Notes under the pieces: generated by a model
The model's input: only the letters and a program-made list of their open reading frames with translations
What the model was told of the DNA's origin: nothing
Database searches by the model: none
Translations under genes and position numbers: made by a program
Shown: in pieces, positions 7,193-18,476 of the stretch
Layout of the letters: each line of letters starts with the position of its first letter
Position numbering within the stretch: the first letter of the stretch is position 1
Assembly: GCF_029222925.1 (NCBI RefSeq)
Contig: NZ_JARHUI010000001.1
Location: 857,664-921,663, forward strand
Length of the DNA stretch: 64,000 nt
From: Algoriphagus sp. CAU 1675
GTDB taxonomy: Bacteria; Bacteroidota; Bacteroidia; Cytophagales; Cyclobacteriaceae
Direction: 5' to 3'

Positions 7193-9019
7193 TTAATCCA
7201 GGTTCAGCATGAATCCAGCTCTAAACCATCTTCCGGGCATTTGTACTGTCCCGGCCTCGATATAGTCTGTATTGGTGATATTAGATGCTTCCGCAAAGAA
7301 GCCTACCCTTCCTATTCTGTTGTAATCCAAACGCATATCCAACAGGAAATAAGGATCCTGATTCATTCGTTCTATATTTCTGATTTTTGTGTTCCATTCC
7401 AATTTTGGACCGATTCCTGTCAGTATTCCAGCGATTAGCTGGTTTTTCAATGCAGTTAAAGCATAACGGGTTTCGGTCCCTGCTTGCTGGATCAGATTTG
7501 CATGGATATAGTTATAGGAGAGTATCAGTTCCTTGATCTGGAAAAGCTCTCCGCTGGGATTGACTCTATAGCCTAAAGCAGCTTCAATTCCGTCAAAGGT
7601 TACTTGGTTGAAGTTTTGTGGCTGCCAAGGGTTTTCTGTACTGCTTCTTGTCCACTCAATCAGGTTATCTGTACTTCTGTTGAAATAAACCAATTCGGCA
7701 GTAAGCCCGGATTTGTTCCATTTTGCACCTATCTCATAGGTTTCTGCTTGTTCTGGAACCAGTTGATCATTGCCAATATTTGTCGGTCCCACATAATACA
7801 AATCTGTGTAAGTAGGGATTCTATAGCTGATCCCGTATCCTGAGTAGAATCTCAGGTTTTCTGTAGCCTGAAAACCAACTTCCGCACCGGGGAAGTGCTT
7901 CCAGCCATATTCAGTATAATAATTGGAATACAAGCCTGCCCTCACATCAAAACTTTCACCAAGGTTGACCAACTGTTCCAAAAAGATGCCGCTCAAGTTT
8001 CTCTCCCGGTTTCCGAGATTGCTGCTTTCTATTTTTTCTTTTCGGGTCTCCAGTCCAAACCCAGTGGTTCCCAATTTGGATTCAAAACTTCCATTGGTTT
8101 CCAATGCAAATACATTTGTGCTGTGATTGTTTTGGAAAAACTCCGGTTCATTTCTTTTTAAAAGAAACTCATCGTCATTCTTTCTCCAATATCCCCTGGT
8201 TTTCAGTTGAAACCCTTGCAGGTTCAGTGAATGGCTTAAAGATGCCAAGGTTGTTTGGATGCTTTCCCATTGATCTGGAAAAGCACTGGTATAAAATCCA
8301 TTGGCTCCGAAAGCCCGATCCGTATAAGCGATCATTCCTCTTAATGAATTGGATTCGTTCAAGTCCAATCCACTTTCGTAAAAGAGGTTGGTCACTTTAT
8401 AATCGGAGTTGTACCAATGACCATTTGATTGGTCATGTGAGACTGATAGATTCTGTTTGTAGTTTCCTGTTGGTAAGGAACCTGCGAAATTGACTCCTTT
8501 CATTCCAAAATCTCCGGCATAACCCTGCATGCGAAGGCTTTTTTGAGCGTTCAGCTCTGTAATGATATTTACGGCTCCTGCATAGGCATTTTGCCCGAAA
8601 ATTCTTGAACCGGGGCCTTTGAGAACTTCCACTCGTTCTATGTTTACTAGTGGCACAGGAATGTTCATCATGTGGTGGCCAGTTTGTGGATCACTCAATT
8701 TGATCCCATTTAGGAGCATCAGGGTTTGTTCAAAGGATCCACCACGGATGCCTATATCTGCCTGAACTCCGGTTACGCCCCTTTGCCGGACATCTACCCC
8801 TGGTACGAAACTAAGAACTTCCTGTAGGCTTCTTGCTGGGGTGGTTTCCAGTTGGGGTTTTGTAATGAGGGAAATGTTTTTGCTTTGCTTCGAAAATGGA
8901 AGTTGAATTCTATTTTCCTGAATCAATATTTCCTCCAGATTTTGACTGGTGGTGTCATTTTGGGCAAAGCCTTTCAAAGAGAAAAACCCAGCAAAGATAA
9001 ATAGGATTGTTTTTTTCAT
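7193..9019 (-). CDS. TonB-dependent outer-membrane receptor (BtuB/CirA-like)
   Basis: A 608-residue receptor with a signal peptide (MKKTILFIFAGFFSLKGFAQ) and a plug domain at about residues 45-150, including SLQEVLSFVPGVDVRQRG, IGIRGGSFEQTLMLLNGIKL and VERVEVLKGPGSRIFGQNAYAGAVNIIT. A 22-stranded barrel follows and ends in PGRWFRAGFMLNLD with the usual terminal aromatic and hydrophobic residues. EEILIQ near residue 30 could be the TonB box. It lacks the carboxypeptidase-like N-terminal extension of SusC receptors, so a small cofactor, vitamin or siderophore is more likely than a glycan. I find no cobalamin riboswitch upstream and no SusD partner, so the substrate is unknown. Confidence 0.9.
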   Translation of the reverse strand: MKKTILFIFAGFFSLKGFAQNDTTSQNLEEILIQENRIQLPFSKQSKNISLITKPQLETTPARSLQEVLSFVPGVDVRQRGVTGVQADIGIRGGSFEQTLMLLNGIKLSDPQTGHHMMNIPVPLVNIERVEVLKGPGSRIFGQNAYAGAVNIITELNAQKSLRMQGYAGDFGMKGVNFAGSLPTGNYKQNLSVSHDQSNGHWYNSDYKVTNLFYESGLDLNESNSLRGMIAYTDRAFGANGFYTSAFPDQWESIQTTLASLSHSLNLQGFQLKTRGYWRKNDDEFLLKRNEPEFFQNNHSTNVFALETNGSFESKLGTTGFGLETRKEKIESSNLGNRERNLSGIFLEQLVNLGESFDVRAGLYSNYYTEYGWKHFPGAEVGFQATENLRFYSGYGISYRIPTYTDLYYVGPTNIGNDQLVPEQAETYEIGAKWNKSGLTAELVYFNRSTDNLIEWTRSSTENPWQPQNFNQVTFDGIEAALGYRVNPSGELFQIKELILSYNYIHANLIQQAGTETRYALTALKNQLIAGILTGIGPKLEWNTKIRNIERMNQDPYFLLDMRLDYNRIGRVGFFAEASNITNTDYIEAGTVQMPGRWFRAGFMLNLD

Positions 9020-9175
9020 GGATGAATGCGTAATGGTAGTTCAAAGTTGAATCATTATTAATCCAAATTCAAACTGTTTGTTTTTCTAAAAAATCGTTAA
9101 ACTCCCTTTAAATAATAAGAAGTAGATTGGCGAGCAGTTGGGCTTGCTTATTTTTAACAAATAAAAAAAATAAGT

Positions 9176-11134
9176 ATGAGAAGGATAATTTTAACAGGCT
9201 TGCTTTTATCCGGCTTTTTAATTTCTGGAGTAGAAAGTAGTCATGCCCAGCAGGGTTTAGACAACAATCAAAAGGATTTCGGGGAGTTTATGGATAGAAA
9301 GGGTACTTTTACCCGAACTGCCTCAGGTAAACCCAGTGAAAATTACTGGCAGAATTCCGCGGACTACCAGATTGAAGCTACTTTGGATGATGAAAAGCAT
9401 ACGCTGACCGGGAAAGTGGTGATCACATATACCAACAACAGTCCCGAACAGTTGGATTTTGTTTGGCTTCAATTGGAGCAAAATCGATTCACTCCAGATT
9501 CCCGTGGTACTTTGACCACACCCGTACAAGGAAACAGATACAATGGGGATACAGATGGAGGCTATGAGCTTTCCTCCCTTCAGGCGAAAGTTGGACCAAA
9601 GGGAAGCGTTTCTTCCAAACATTTGATAACGGACACCCGAATGCAGGTTTGGTTCTCGGAACCACTTCCGGCTAAAGGAGGAAAGGCAACCATTTCAATG
9701 GGCTTTTCTTTTAATATCCCAGTAAAAGGAATGGATAGGATGGGAAGATTGGAAGTGGAAGACGGTTGGATTTATGCTTTGGCACAATGGTACCCAAAAA
9801 TGGCTGTTTTCGATGATATCGAAGGCTGGAATGTAGAACCTTACCTGGGCGCAGGGGAGTTTTATCTAGAATATGGAAATTTTGATTACAAAATCACTGC
9901 TCCATACGATCATATTGTGGTAGGTTCCGGAAAATTGATGAATCCTAAGGAAGTATTGAGCAAAGAGCTTCAGGCTCGCTATGCTAAAGCCATGGAAAGT
10001 GATGAAACGGTATATTTGGTTTCTCCTGAGGAAATCAAAAATACTGAGTTGACCCGACCCAAGCAGGATGGTTTTATCACCTGGCATTTTCAAATCCAAA
10101 ATTCAAGGGATGTGGCCTTTGCTTCTTCCAATACATTCATTTGGGACGCAGCAAAGATCGATCTCCCAAGCGGCAAAAAGAGTCTGGCTCAGTCGGTTTA
10201 TCCAAAAGAGTCCGATGGGCAGGCCGCCTGGAGTCGCTCTACAGAATATAGCAAAGCATCCATTGAGCATTATTCCCAAATGTGGTATGAATTTCCTTAT
10301 GAAACGGCTACCAACGTGGCAGCTGACATTGGAGGAATGGAATATCCCGGTTTGAATTTTTGTAGCTATAAATCCACAGGGGCGGGTCTTTGGGGTGTGA
10401 CAGACCATGAATTTGGACACAACTGGTTCCCTATGATTGTTGGTAATAATGAGCGCAGATATGCTTGGATGGATGAAGGCTTCAATACCTTCATCAACCA
10501 TTACAGCTCGCTTGCTTTTAATAATGGAGAGTATGGCTCCACCTTGAACCAAACTAGGAGATTCAACAATTACTTTCTCAATGAAAACCGGGAAGGAATA
10601 GATAATTACCCGGATGTGACCAATTTGTCCAATTTGGGAATGGTAGCATATATGAAGCCCGGAATTGGGTTGATTATGCTTCGGGAATATATTTTAGGAC
10701 CGGAGCGGTTTGATAATGCTTTCAAATCCTATATCAAAACCTGGGCTTACAAACATCCTCAGCCTTCTGACTTTTTCAATCATATGGAAAATGTCTCTGG
10801 GGAAAACTTGTCTTGGTTCTGGAAAGGTTGGTTTTACGGGAATGGTAATATTGACCTTGCTGTCAACGCTGTTGTTCCTTATGGTGGAAATTACCTCGTC
10901 ATTTTGAGTAATAAAGGCGATATCCCTATGCCGGTTTTGTTGGAAATTGAGTATGAAGACGGCTCGAAAGAACGTCAGATGCTGCCTGTAGAAATATGGC
11001 AAAGAGGTGATAATTGGAATCATCTAATCAGAACCAACAAAAAAGTGAAGGCGGTGGTCATTGACCCAGATAAGATTCTTCCGGATATCAATCTAGGAAA
11101 CGATAATTGGCCTCAGCCAATTTATGACAATTGA
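9176..11134 (+). CDS. Exported M1-family metallopeptidase
   Basis: A 652-residue M1 (gluzincin) peptidase with a signal peptide (MRRIILTGLLLSGFLISGVESSHAQ). The beta-rich N-terminal domain begins YQIEATLDDEKHTLTGKVVITYTNNSP. The zinc site is DHEFGHNWFP with the third ligand in AWMDEGFNTFINHY, 18 residues after the second His, and the exopeptidase motif appears as IGGMEYPG, the counterpart of GxMEN. It would release N-terminal residues from peptides in the periplasm or at the cell surface. It has no T9SS tail. A second M1 peptidase is encoded at 21.3-23.9 kb but is a lipoprotein and only distantly similar. A hairpin terminator follows the gene. Confidence 0.9.
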   Translation: MRRIILTGLLLSGFLISGVESSHAQQGLDNNQKDFGEFMDRKGTFTRTASGKPSENYWQNSADYQIEATLDDEKHTLTGKVVITYTNNSPEQLDFVWLQLEQNRFTPDSRGTLTTPVQGNRYNGDTDGGYELSSLQAKVGPKGSVSSKHLITDTRMQVWFSEPLPAKGGKATISMGFSFNIPVKGMDRMGRLEVEDGWIYALAQWYPKMAVFDDIEGWNVEPYLGAGEFYLEYGNFDYKITAPYDHIVVGSGKLMNPKEVLSKELQARYAKAMESDETVYLVSPEEIKNTELTRPKQDGFITWHFQIQNSRDVAFASSNTFIWDAAKIDLPSGKKSLAQSVYPKESDGQAAWSRSTEYSKASIEHYSQMWYEFPYETATNVAADIGGMEYPGLNFCSYKSTGAGLWGVTDHEFGHNWFPMIVGNNERRYAWMDEGFNTFINHYSSLAFNNGEYGSTLNQTRRFNNYFLNENREGIDNYPDVTNLSNLGMVAYMKPGIGLIMLREYILGPERFDNAFKSYIKTWAYKHPQPSDFFNHMENVSGENLSWFWKGWFYGNGNIDLAVNAVVPYGGNYLVILSNKGDIPMPVLLEIEYEDGSKERQMLPVEIWQRGDNWNHLIRTNKKVKAVVIDPDKILPDINLGNDNWPQPIYDN

Positions 11135-11142
11135 TTTATCTA

Positions 11143-11176
11143 TGAAGCCCGGGTTTTTTAATCCGGGTTTTTTTTA
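11143..11176 (+). terminator. Terminator after the M1 peptidase
   Basis: CCCGG/CCGGG stem with an AT loop, followed by eight T. It lies just outside the 3' end of the convergent glyoxalase-fold gene. Confidence 0.75.
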
Positions 11177-11563
11177 GAAATCGTCATTGGCTTCTAACCA
11201 ATACCCATCTGGATCTTGAAAGAAAATTTGGCGGATTCCGTCACTTCGAAAGTTGATTTTTCCCAATTCACCTTCCCAATTTCCATAGAGGTGGTTGATT
11301 TTGCGGAGCTTTTGGATGAAAGCATCCAGATCTTTCAGGCTAAAGCAGAGGTGATTAGTCTTGGATTTGTCAGCAGGAACTTTAAGCTCCAATTCTTCAA
11401 TAAGATGCAAAGAGATGCCATCCCCGATTTCATACCAGGTATGCAATCCATCGTGAAAAGGTTCTTCGATTTCCTGTAGGCCTAGGACTCCTCCATAAAA
11501 GTCCATGCTTCGGTTTAGGTCGGAAACATGGATGGCAAGGTGATTGATTTTGATGGTTTTCAT
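11174..11563 (-). CDS. VOC (glyoxalase/bleomycin-resistance fold) protein
   Basis: A 129-residue single-chain vicinal oxygen chelate protein made of two beta-alpha-beta-beta-beta modules. The first is INHLAIHVSDLNRSMDFYGGVLGL, with the metal-ligand His in NHLAIHV. The second contains TNHLCFSLKDLDAFIQKL and the C-terminal QIFFQDPDGYWLEAND, which carries the conserved ligand Glu. This is the layout of glyoxalase I, which isomerises the methylglyoxal-glutathione adduct, but many VOC proteins do other reactions and most Bacteroidota lack glutathione, so lactoylglutathione lyase should not be assumed. It sits downstream of the S41 protease on the same strand, separated by a strong terminator. Confidence 0.85.
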   Translation of the reverse strand: MKTIKINHLAIHVSDLNRSMDFYGGVLGLQEIEEPFHDGLHTWYEIGDGISLHLIEELELKVPADKSKTNHLCFSLKDLDAFIQKLRKINHLYGNWEGELGKINFRSDGIRQIFFQDPDGYWLEANDDF

Positions 11564-11625
11564 CAGTTTTTGGACTTGATTTTATCTCCCTAGCTTTTGA
11601 CTTTAATTGGGTAGGATTGCACAAA

Positions 11626-11664
11626 ATAAAAAGGGTAACCTTGATCAGGTTACCCTTTTTATCT
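11626..11664. terminator. Strong bidirectional terminator downstream of the S41 protease
   Basis: A 13-bp perfect stem AAAAAGGGTAACC/GGTTACCCTTTTT with a 7-base loop. On the minus strand it ends the S41 protease transcript and separates it from the VOC gene. Confidence 0.85.
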
Positions 11665-11683
11665 AAGGTATGCTTTTTAATTT

Positions 11684-13330
11684 TTATTCGGTTCCATGTA
11701 GGTCCGTAGCCATGGCAATGCGATCTGCTTCATCAAATAATTTGAGGGCTTGCAAATACACTTCGTTGATGTCGTTGATGACCATGTAAAATGCATCGTC
11801 ATCATAGAGTTGCCTTCCCAAGTGAGCTTTTACCAGTTTTTTGAGATAGGATTTCGACTTTTTGAAATCGGTGTCATCATAAGCTACTTTATTTTTCTCA
11901 CCGATTTTGATCAGCTCTTGAAGCATTTCGTCAGAAACTTCAAAATTCTTGTAATAATCCTCCAAGCTGATACCTGTGAATTTATCCTTGTTCTTATTTG
12001 AATAATCAAGGATGAATTCTCTGGATGAATCTGAGTTGAACAGACGATTGACATAGGCGGAACTAAAGGTAGTATCCAATGGAACGAAGTAGTCTGGCAT
12101 GATTCCTCCGCCACCGTATACGACCCTTCCTTTTTTAGTTTCGTATTTCAAACTGTCATTAAACTTGATGCTGTCTGCGGAGAAGAACTCTCCGTGCTCG
12201 TATCGTTCCATCCAGTCTCTTTCATAGGCTTCGAAGTTGGAGTCATAGGGCTTTTGAATGGATCTCCCGGAAGGGGTGTAATAGCGGGCAATCGTAAGTC
12301 GGAGTTCTGCTCCATCAGAAAGGTCGATAGGCATCTGAACCAGTCCCTTTCCAAAGGATCTTCTTCCTACGATCAGTCCCCGGTCATTGTCCTGGATAGC
12401 TCCCGCCAAAATTTCAGAGGCGGACGCCGAGCCTTCATTGACCAGCACGATCACAGACCCTTCTTCAAACATGCCAGGTCTAAAGGCAAATGCCTTTTGA
12501 CTATACTGTTCTACCTTTCCTTCTTGTGAGACAATTAAGGAGCGGTCACCAAGGATTTCGTCCGCAATATTAATGGCAGCTCCCATATAGCCTCCCGGGT
12601 TACCCTGAAGGTCAATGATCAGCTTCGTCATGCCTTGCGATTTCAGGTCCATGACAGCCTCCTTAAATTCCTCATATGTAGTAGCCGCAAACCGGGTGAT
12701 TTTCACATAGCCGATTTCATTGTTGACCATGTAAGAGGCATTGATGCTGTATTGAGGGATTTTGTCCCGGATGATTTCATAATTGATCAATTCGCTTTGG
12801 TTTTTTCTCTTGATGTCAACCAAAACTTTGGATCCTTTTGGACCTCGTAAAAGTTCAAATACATCCCTATTGGTAATTCCAGTGCCGGCAACTGTTTTCC
12901 CGTCTACTTTGATGATCTGATCGCCGGATTGGATACCCAAAGCCTCAGATGGACCTCCTGTCAGGGGAGCTACTACGTAAATGGTGTCCCTGATGATCCC
13001 AAATTCCACTCCGATCCCGTCAAATTCTCCGTCCAGCTGGGACTGAACAAGGGAAGCATCCCTTGCAGGAATATAGGAAGAGTGAGGGTCCAGATTTTCC
13101 AGCATTTTGGTAATGCCAAACTCAACCAGTTCATTGGTGTCCACACTGTCTACATAATCCCGGTTGATGTAAGTCATGATCTCCTGGATCTTGTATAGAG
13201 CAGCTCTAAGATCATTTTGATTGCTTTTGGGCTCGGCAAAGGTGGCGCCTATCCAAATTCCAGCTGAAATGGCTAGGGCAAGTATGATTGGGAGCCGGAT
13301 TTGGGCTTTCGTGTTTTTAGTCTCGCTCAC
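11684..13330 (-). CDS. S41-family C-terminal processing peptidase
   Basis: A 548-residue membrane-anchored or periplasmic serine protease. An N-terminal hydrophobic segment (IRLPIILALAISAGIWIGATFA) is followed by a CTP N-domain with LDPHSSYIP, then a PDZ domain (GIGVEFGIIRDTIYVVAPLTGGPSEALGI and following) and the catalytic core. The core has the nucleophile Ser in VNEGSASASEILAG and the general-base Lys in SFGKGLVQ, the Ser-Lys dyad of tail-specific proteases. The family trims C-termini of envelope proteins and degrades ssrA-like tails. The long C-terminal part after residue 420 has no catalytic motif. It diverges from the hemerythrin-like operon; a second, distinct S41 enzyme is at 60.8 kb. 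Confidence 0.93.
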   Translation of the reverse strand: MSETKNTKAQIRLPIILALAISAGIWIGATFAEPKSNQNDLRAALYKIQEIMTYINRDYVDSVDTNELVEFGITKMLENLDPHSSYIPARDASLVQSQLDGEFDGIGVEFGIIRDTIYVVAPLTGGPSEALGIQSGDQIIKVDGKTVAGTGITNRDVFELLRGPKGSKVLVDIKRKNQSELINYEIIRDKIPQYSINASYMVNNEIGYVKITRFAATTYEEFKEAVMDLKSQGMTKLIIDLQGNPGGYMGAAINIADEILGDRSLIVSQEGKVEQYSQKAFAFRPGMFEEGSVIVLVNEGSASASEILAGAIQDNDRGLIVGRRSFGKGLVQMPIDLSDGAELRLTIARYYTPSGRSIQKPYDSNFEAYERDWMERYEHGEFFSADSIKFNDSLKYETKKGRVVYGGGGIMPDYFVPLDTTFSSAYVNRLFNSDSSREFILDYSNKNKDKFTGISLEDYYKNFEVSDEMLQELIKIGEKNKVAYDDTDFKKSKSYLKKLVKAHLGRQLYDDDAFYMVINDINEVYLQALKLFDEADRIAMATDLHGTE

Positions 13331-13478
13331 GGTGTTCTTATTCTGTGTTCAATTTCTCCTGATAAGCTACCTAGGATCGGTCGCGTTTAAAAGCTTGTTC
13401 TGATAAACTTGGCGTAAGTTTATACGAGGGGAACATATAAAGGTCAGATAAAATCCCCGAATTTCTGTTAAAAAAAAT

Positions 13479-13486
13479 TATTTTTG
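13479..13486 (+). promoter_or_regulatory. Candidate -7 box immediately before the hemerythrin-like start codon
   Basis: TATTTTTG matches TAnnTTTG exactly and ends only 4 bases before the ATG at 13491, so the transcript would be nearly leaderless. No clear TTTG lies at the right distance upstream. Confidence 0.35.
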
Positions 13487-13490
13487 TCGA

Positions 13491-14249
13491 ATGCAGAACG
13501 GAGACAAAAGGAATAAAGTGTTAGTAGGGGATATTGTTTCCGAAAACTACGTCTTCGCCGCTGTATTACATTATTTTGGTATCAGCTTTTATCAATATCC
13601 TACCGAGTCCCTCGAGGAGGTTTGCAGAAAACACAAGGTCAACCCAAATCAATTAATTGCCGAGTTGGAATCTTGGGCTGATAGAAAAGAACCTTCTGCC
13701 GAGGAACTCTATCTCAATCCCATTGAACTTTTGGTTGCTTACTTGAAAAAGAAGCATTATTACTTTGTTCGACAGGAACTTCCTTTTCTTTCCAATTTAA
13801 TTTCCGGGATAAATCCTGAGCCAGAATATGCATCCTTGATGGCCGACTTGAGGATTATGTTTCCACTTTTTGTCGAAGATTTTATCCATCACATTCACGA
13901 AGAGGAGAGCAGGCTTTTTAAGCGAATTGAGTTATTGCAGGATATTGAGGAGGGACATTTTGCGGTACATGATGCATTGAAGATCCTTGAACGTGACCCG
14001 GTACATCTTTTGGCCGATGCCCACGAGATCCATGATGATGAAATGGAGGGAATCCGAAAACTGACCTCCAATTATTCTCTTTCAAAGGAGGCTCCTTTGG
14101 CGATGAAAGTACTCTACCATGAGCTTCAGAATTTCGAAAAAGAGCTCATTACCCATGCTCAGATTGAGGACGAATTGCTTTTTCCAAAAGCTATAGAACT
14201 GGAAAAGGAAGCCTTGAGAAAAATCCGAAGTAAAATCAGGATAAACTGA
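13491..14249 (+). CDS. Hemerythrin-like di-iron protein related to RIC/ScdA/YtfE, lacking the N-terminal Cys pair
   Basis: A 252-residue protein laid out like RIC iron-sulfur repair proteins. A short N-terminal region (residues 10-50: VFAAVLHYFGISFYQYPTES, then EEVCRKHKVNPNQLIAELE) resembles DUF542. An HHE four-helix bundle (residues 85-245) has candidate iron ligands in DFIHHIHEEESRLF, DALKIL...DAHEIHDDE and ITHAQIEDELLFPKA. RIC proteins repair iron-sulfur clusters damaged by nitric oxide or peroxide. The position of their DUF542 CC motif reads SFYQYP here, so the Cys ligands are missing and the biochemistry may differ. It is the first gene of an overlapping operon with ruvX, def and a nitrilase-family gene. 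Confidence 0.7.
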   Translation: MQNGDKRNKVLVGDIVSENYVFAAVLHYFGISFYQYPTESLEEVCRKHKVNPNQLIAELESWADRKEPSAEELYLNPIELLVAYLKKKHYYFVRQELPFLSNLISGINPEPEYASLMADLRIMFPLFVEDFIHHIHEEESRLFKRIELLQDIEEGHFAVHDALKILERDPVHLLADAHEIHDDEMEGIRKLTSNYSLSKEAPLAMKVLYHELQNFEKELITHAQIEDELLFPKAIELEKEALRKIRSKIRIN

Positions 14250-14662
14250 TGCCCAGAATTTTAGCAATTGATCTTGGAACAAAAAGAACGGGCTTGGCTG
14301 TTACCGATCCGTTGAAAATCCTCGCCAATCCCTTGGAAACTATTGAGACCCCCAAGCTGTTGGAGTACCTGAAGGCTTATTGCAGCAAGGAAGAAGTTGA
14401 GACTTTAGTGCTCGGGCTTCCGATACGGCTCAATGGGCAGGACAATGAAATGACGCCCAGAGTGTTGGCAATGAAAGAGAAGCTGGAAAAGGCTTTTCCT
14501 GACAAAAAAATTGAATTGGTGGATGAACGCTTTACTTCCAAAATGGCCATGCAGTCCATGATTGCCATGGGGAGTAAAAAGAAAGACCGGAGAGAAAAAT
14601 CCGGAAACCTGGATAAGGTCAGTGCCACCATAATCTTACAATCCTATTTGGAAAGACAATGA
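14249..14662 (+). CDS. ruvX: Putative Holliday junction resolvase RuvX / YqgF
   Basis: A 137-residue RNase H-fold protein of standard YqgF length. The first catalytic Asp is in ILAIDLGTKRTGLAV, the second acidic motif is near LVLGLPIRLNG, and VDERFTSKMA carries the third. The family resolves Holliday junctions and in some bacteria processes the 5' end of pre-16S rRNA. Its ATG overlaps the stop of the hemerythrin-like gene by one base (TGATG), and its own stop overlaps the def start (ATGA), so translation is likely coupled along this operon. Confidence 0.92.
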   Translation: MPRILAIDLGTKRTGLAVTDPLKILANPLETIETPKLLEYLKAYCSKEEVETLVLGLPIRLNGQDNEMTPRVLAMKEKLEKAFPDKKIELVDERFTSKMAMQSMIAMGSKKKDRREKSGNLDKVSATIILQSYLERQ

Positions 14663-15213
14663 TTTACCCTATCGTCGCATACGGAAACCCGATTCTCAAA
14701 AAAGAAGCGGAAGATATTAAAGAAGGAACCGACCTGAACGCCTTGATTCAGGACATGTTCTCCACAATGGATCATGCCAATGGAGTTGGTTTGGCCGCCC
14801 CTCAGATCAATCAGGGGGTTCGACTTTTTGTAATTGACAGTAGTCTGATGCTGGATGAGGATGATGAGGAAAAAGGGATTCGACGTGCCTTTATCAATCC
14901 GATTATTTTGGATGAATACGGAGATAATTACGGTTTTGAGGAGGGTTGCTTGAGCATTCCTGACGTAAGGGCAGAGATCATCCGTCCCGAAAAATTAACC
15001 ATTGAGTATTACGACGAAAACTGGAATCTGAAAGAAGAAGAGTTTTCCGGGATGACAGCTCGCGTAATTCAGCATGAATACGACCACCTTGAGGGGATTC
15101 TTTTTGTGGATTACCTAAAAGGATTAAAGAAAAGACTTCTTCAATCCAAGTTGATTGATGTCAGCAAAGGAAAAGTATCCACAGATTACAGAATGATCTA
15201 TCCGCTCAAATGA
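14659..15213 (+). CDS. def: Peptide deformylase
   Basis: A 184-residue cytoplasmic metalloenzyme that removes the N-formyl group from new proteins. All three family motifs are present: GVGLAAPQ (motif I), EGCLSIP with the metal-binding Cys (motif II), and QHEYDHLEG with the two His ligands and the catalytic Glu (motif III). An insertion with several acidic residues (LMLDEDDEEKG) between motifs I and II is common in Bacteroidota deformylases. It overlaps ruvX upstream and the nitrilase-family gene downstream by four bases each (ATGA), a translationally coupled arrangement. Usual partner genes such as fmt are not adjacent. Confidence 0.97.
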   Translation: MIYPIVAYGNPILKKEAEDIKEGTDLNALIQDMFSTMDHANGVGLAAPQINQGVRLFVIDSSLMLDEDDEEKGIRRAFINPIILDEYGDNYGFEEGCLSIPDVRAEIIRPEKLTIEYYDENWNLKEEEFSGMTARVIQHEYDHLEGILFVDYLKGLKKRLLQSKLIDVSKGKVSTDYRMIYPLK

Positions 15214-16007
15214 GGAATCTTTCCCCATTGAAAATAGCCCTAGTGCAAACGGACCTTTTCTGGAAGGACAAGGTTGCCAATTTGGCTATGTTGGAGGAAA
15301 AAATCTGGGAGATTACGGAAAAGCCTGACCTTATCATCCTGCCCGAAATGTTCCCGACGGGCTTCAGCATGGATGCTCGCGAATTGGCTGAACCCATGAA
15401 TTTCACCGTGACCAAATGGATGAGGCAATTGGCTGTTCAGACAGGTGCGGTCATAACAGGAAGTGTGATTATTTCTGAAGGAGGGAAGTTTTTTAACCGC
15501 CTGCTTTGGGTGGCTCCGGATGGGAAGGTTCATCACTACGACAAAAGACACCTCTTCCGAATGGCTGATGAAGAGAAGGTTTATTCTTCTGGAGGAGAAG
15601 TTCCCGTTTTCGAACTGAAAGGCTGGAAAATCTGCCCACAAATCTGTTACGATTTAAGATTCCCGGTCTGGTCCCGAAATAGGCTGAAAGGAGAAGAACT
15701 TGCCTATGATTTGATTTTTTATGTTGCCTCCTGGCCCGCAGCAAGGGGTGCTGCATGGGATGCGCTTTTGCCGGCTAGGGCTATTGAAAACCTATCTTAT
15801 TCCATTGGGGTAAACCGGGTAGGTACTGATGGGAATTCCATTGCTTACAATGGCCATTCTGCCGCCTACGATTTTAAAGGACGGCAATTGGTTGAGTCGG
15901 GAGAAAAGGAGGGTATTTTTATGGTGGAATTAGACGGAGAGGAATTATTGGCCTACCGGGATAAATTTCCCGCATGGATGGATTCGGATTCCTTCTTGAT
16001 TCAATGA
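15210..16007 (+). CDS. Carbon-nitrogen hydrolase, omega-amidase (YafV) type
   Basis: A 265-residue nitrilase-superfamily enzyme. The catalytic triad is visible: Glu in ILPEMFPTGFSMDA, Lys in YDKRHLFRMADE, and the nucleophile Cys in ICPQICYDLRFPVW. The MFPTGF and KRHLFRMADE variants are those of omega-amidases, which hydrolyse 2-oxoglutaramate and 2-oxosuccinamate after glutamine or asparagine transamination, a metabolite-repair role in the cytoplasm. It is the last gene of the operon, overlaps def by four bases, and is followed by a weak hairpin (AGCCC...GGGCT). Confidence 0.88.
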   Translation: MRNLSPLKIALVQTDLFWKDKVANLAMLEEKIWEITEKPDLIILPEMFPTGFSMDARELAEPMNFTVTKWMRQLAVQTGAVITGSVIISEGGKFFNRLLWVAPDGKVHHYDKRHLFRMADEEKVYSSGGEVPVFELKGWKICPQICYDLRFPVWSRNRLKGEELAYDLIFYVASWPAARGAAWDALLPARAIENLSYSIGVNRVGTDGNSIAYNGHSAAYDFKGRQLVESGEKEGIFMVELDGEELLAYRDKFPAWMDSDSFLIQ

Positions 16008-16048
16008 TTTTAGCCCAGTCAAAACGGGCTCTCATTTTATAGTCGGAA

Positions 16049-18438
<2,390 letters not shown>

Positions 18439-18443
18439 ATCAT

Positions 18444-18476
18444 AAAGCCGGATTAAAAAATCCGGCTTTTTCTTTT
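18444..18476. terminator. Bidirectional terminator between icd and the trypsin-like protease
   Basis: Perfect 11-bp stem AAAGCCGGATT/AATCCGGCTTT with a 4-base loop and a T run. Confidence 0.85.

Noticed and set aside
9020..9175. Cobalamin or other riboswitch before the TonB receptor
   Set aside because: The divergent region of 156 bases is AT-rich and shows no B12-box-like or other recognisable aptamer core.
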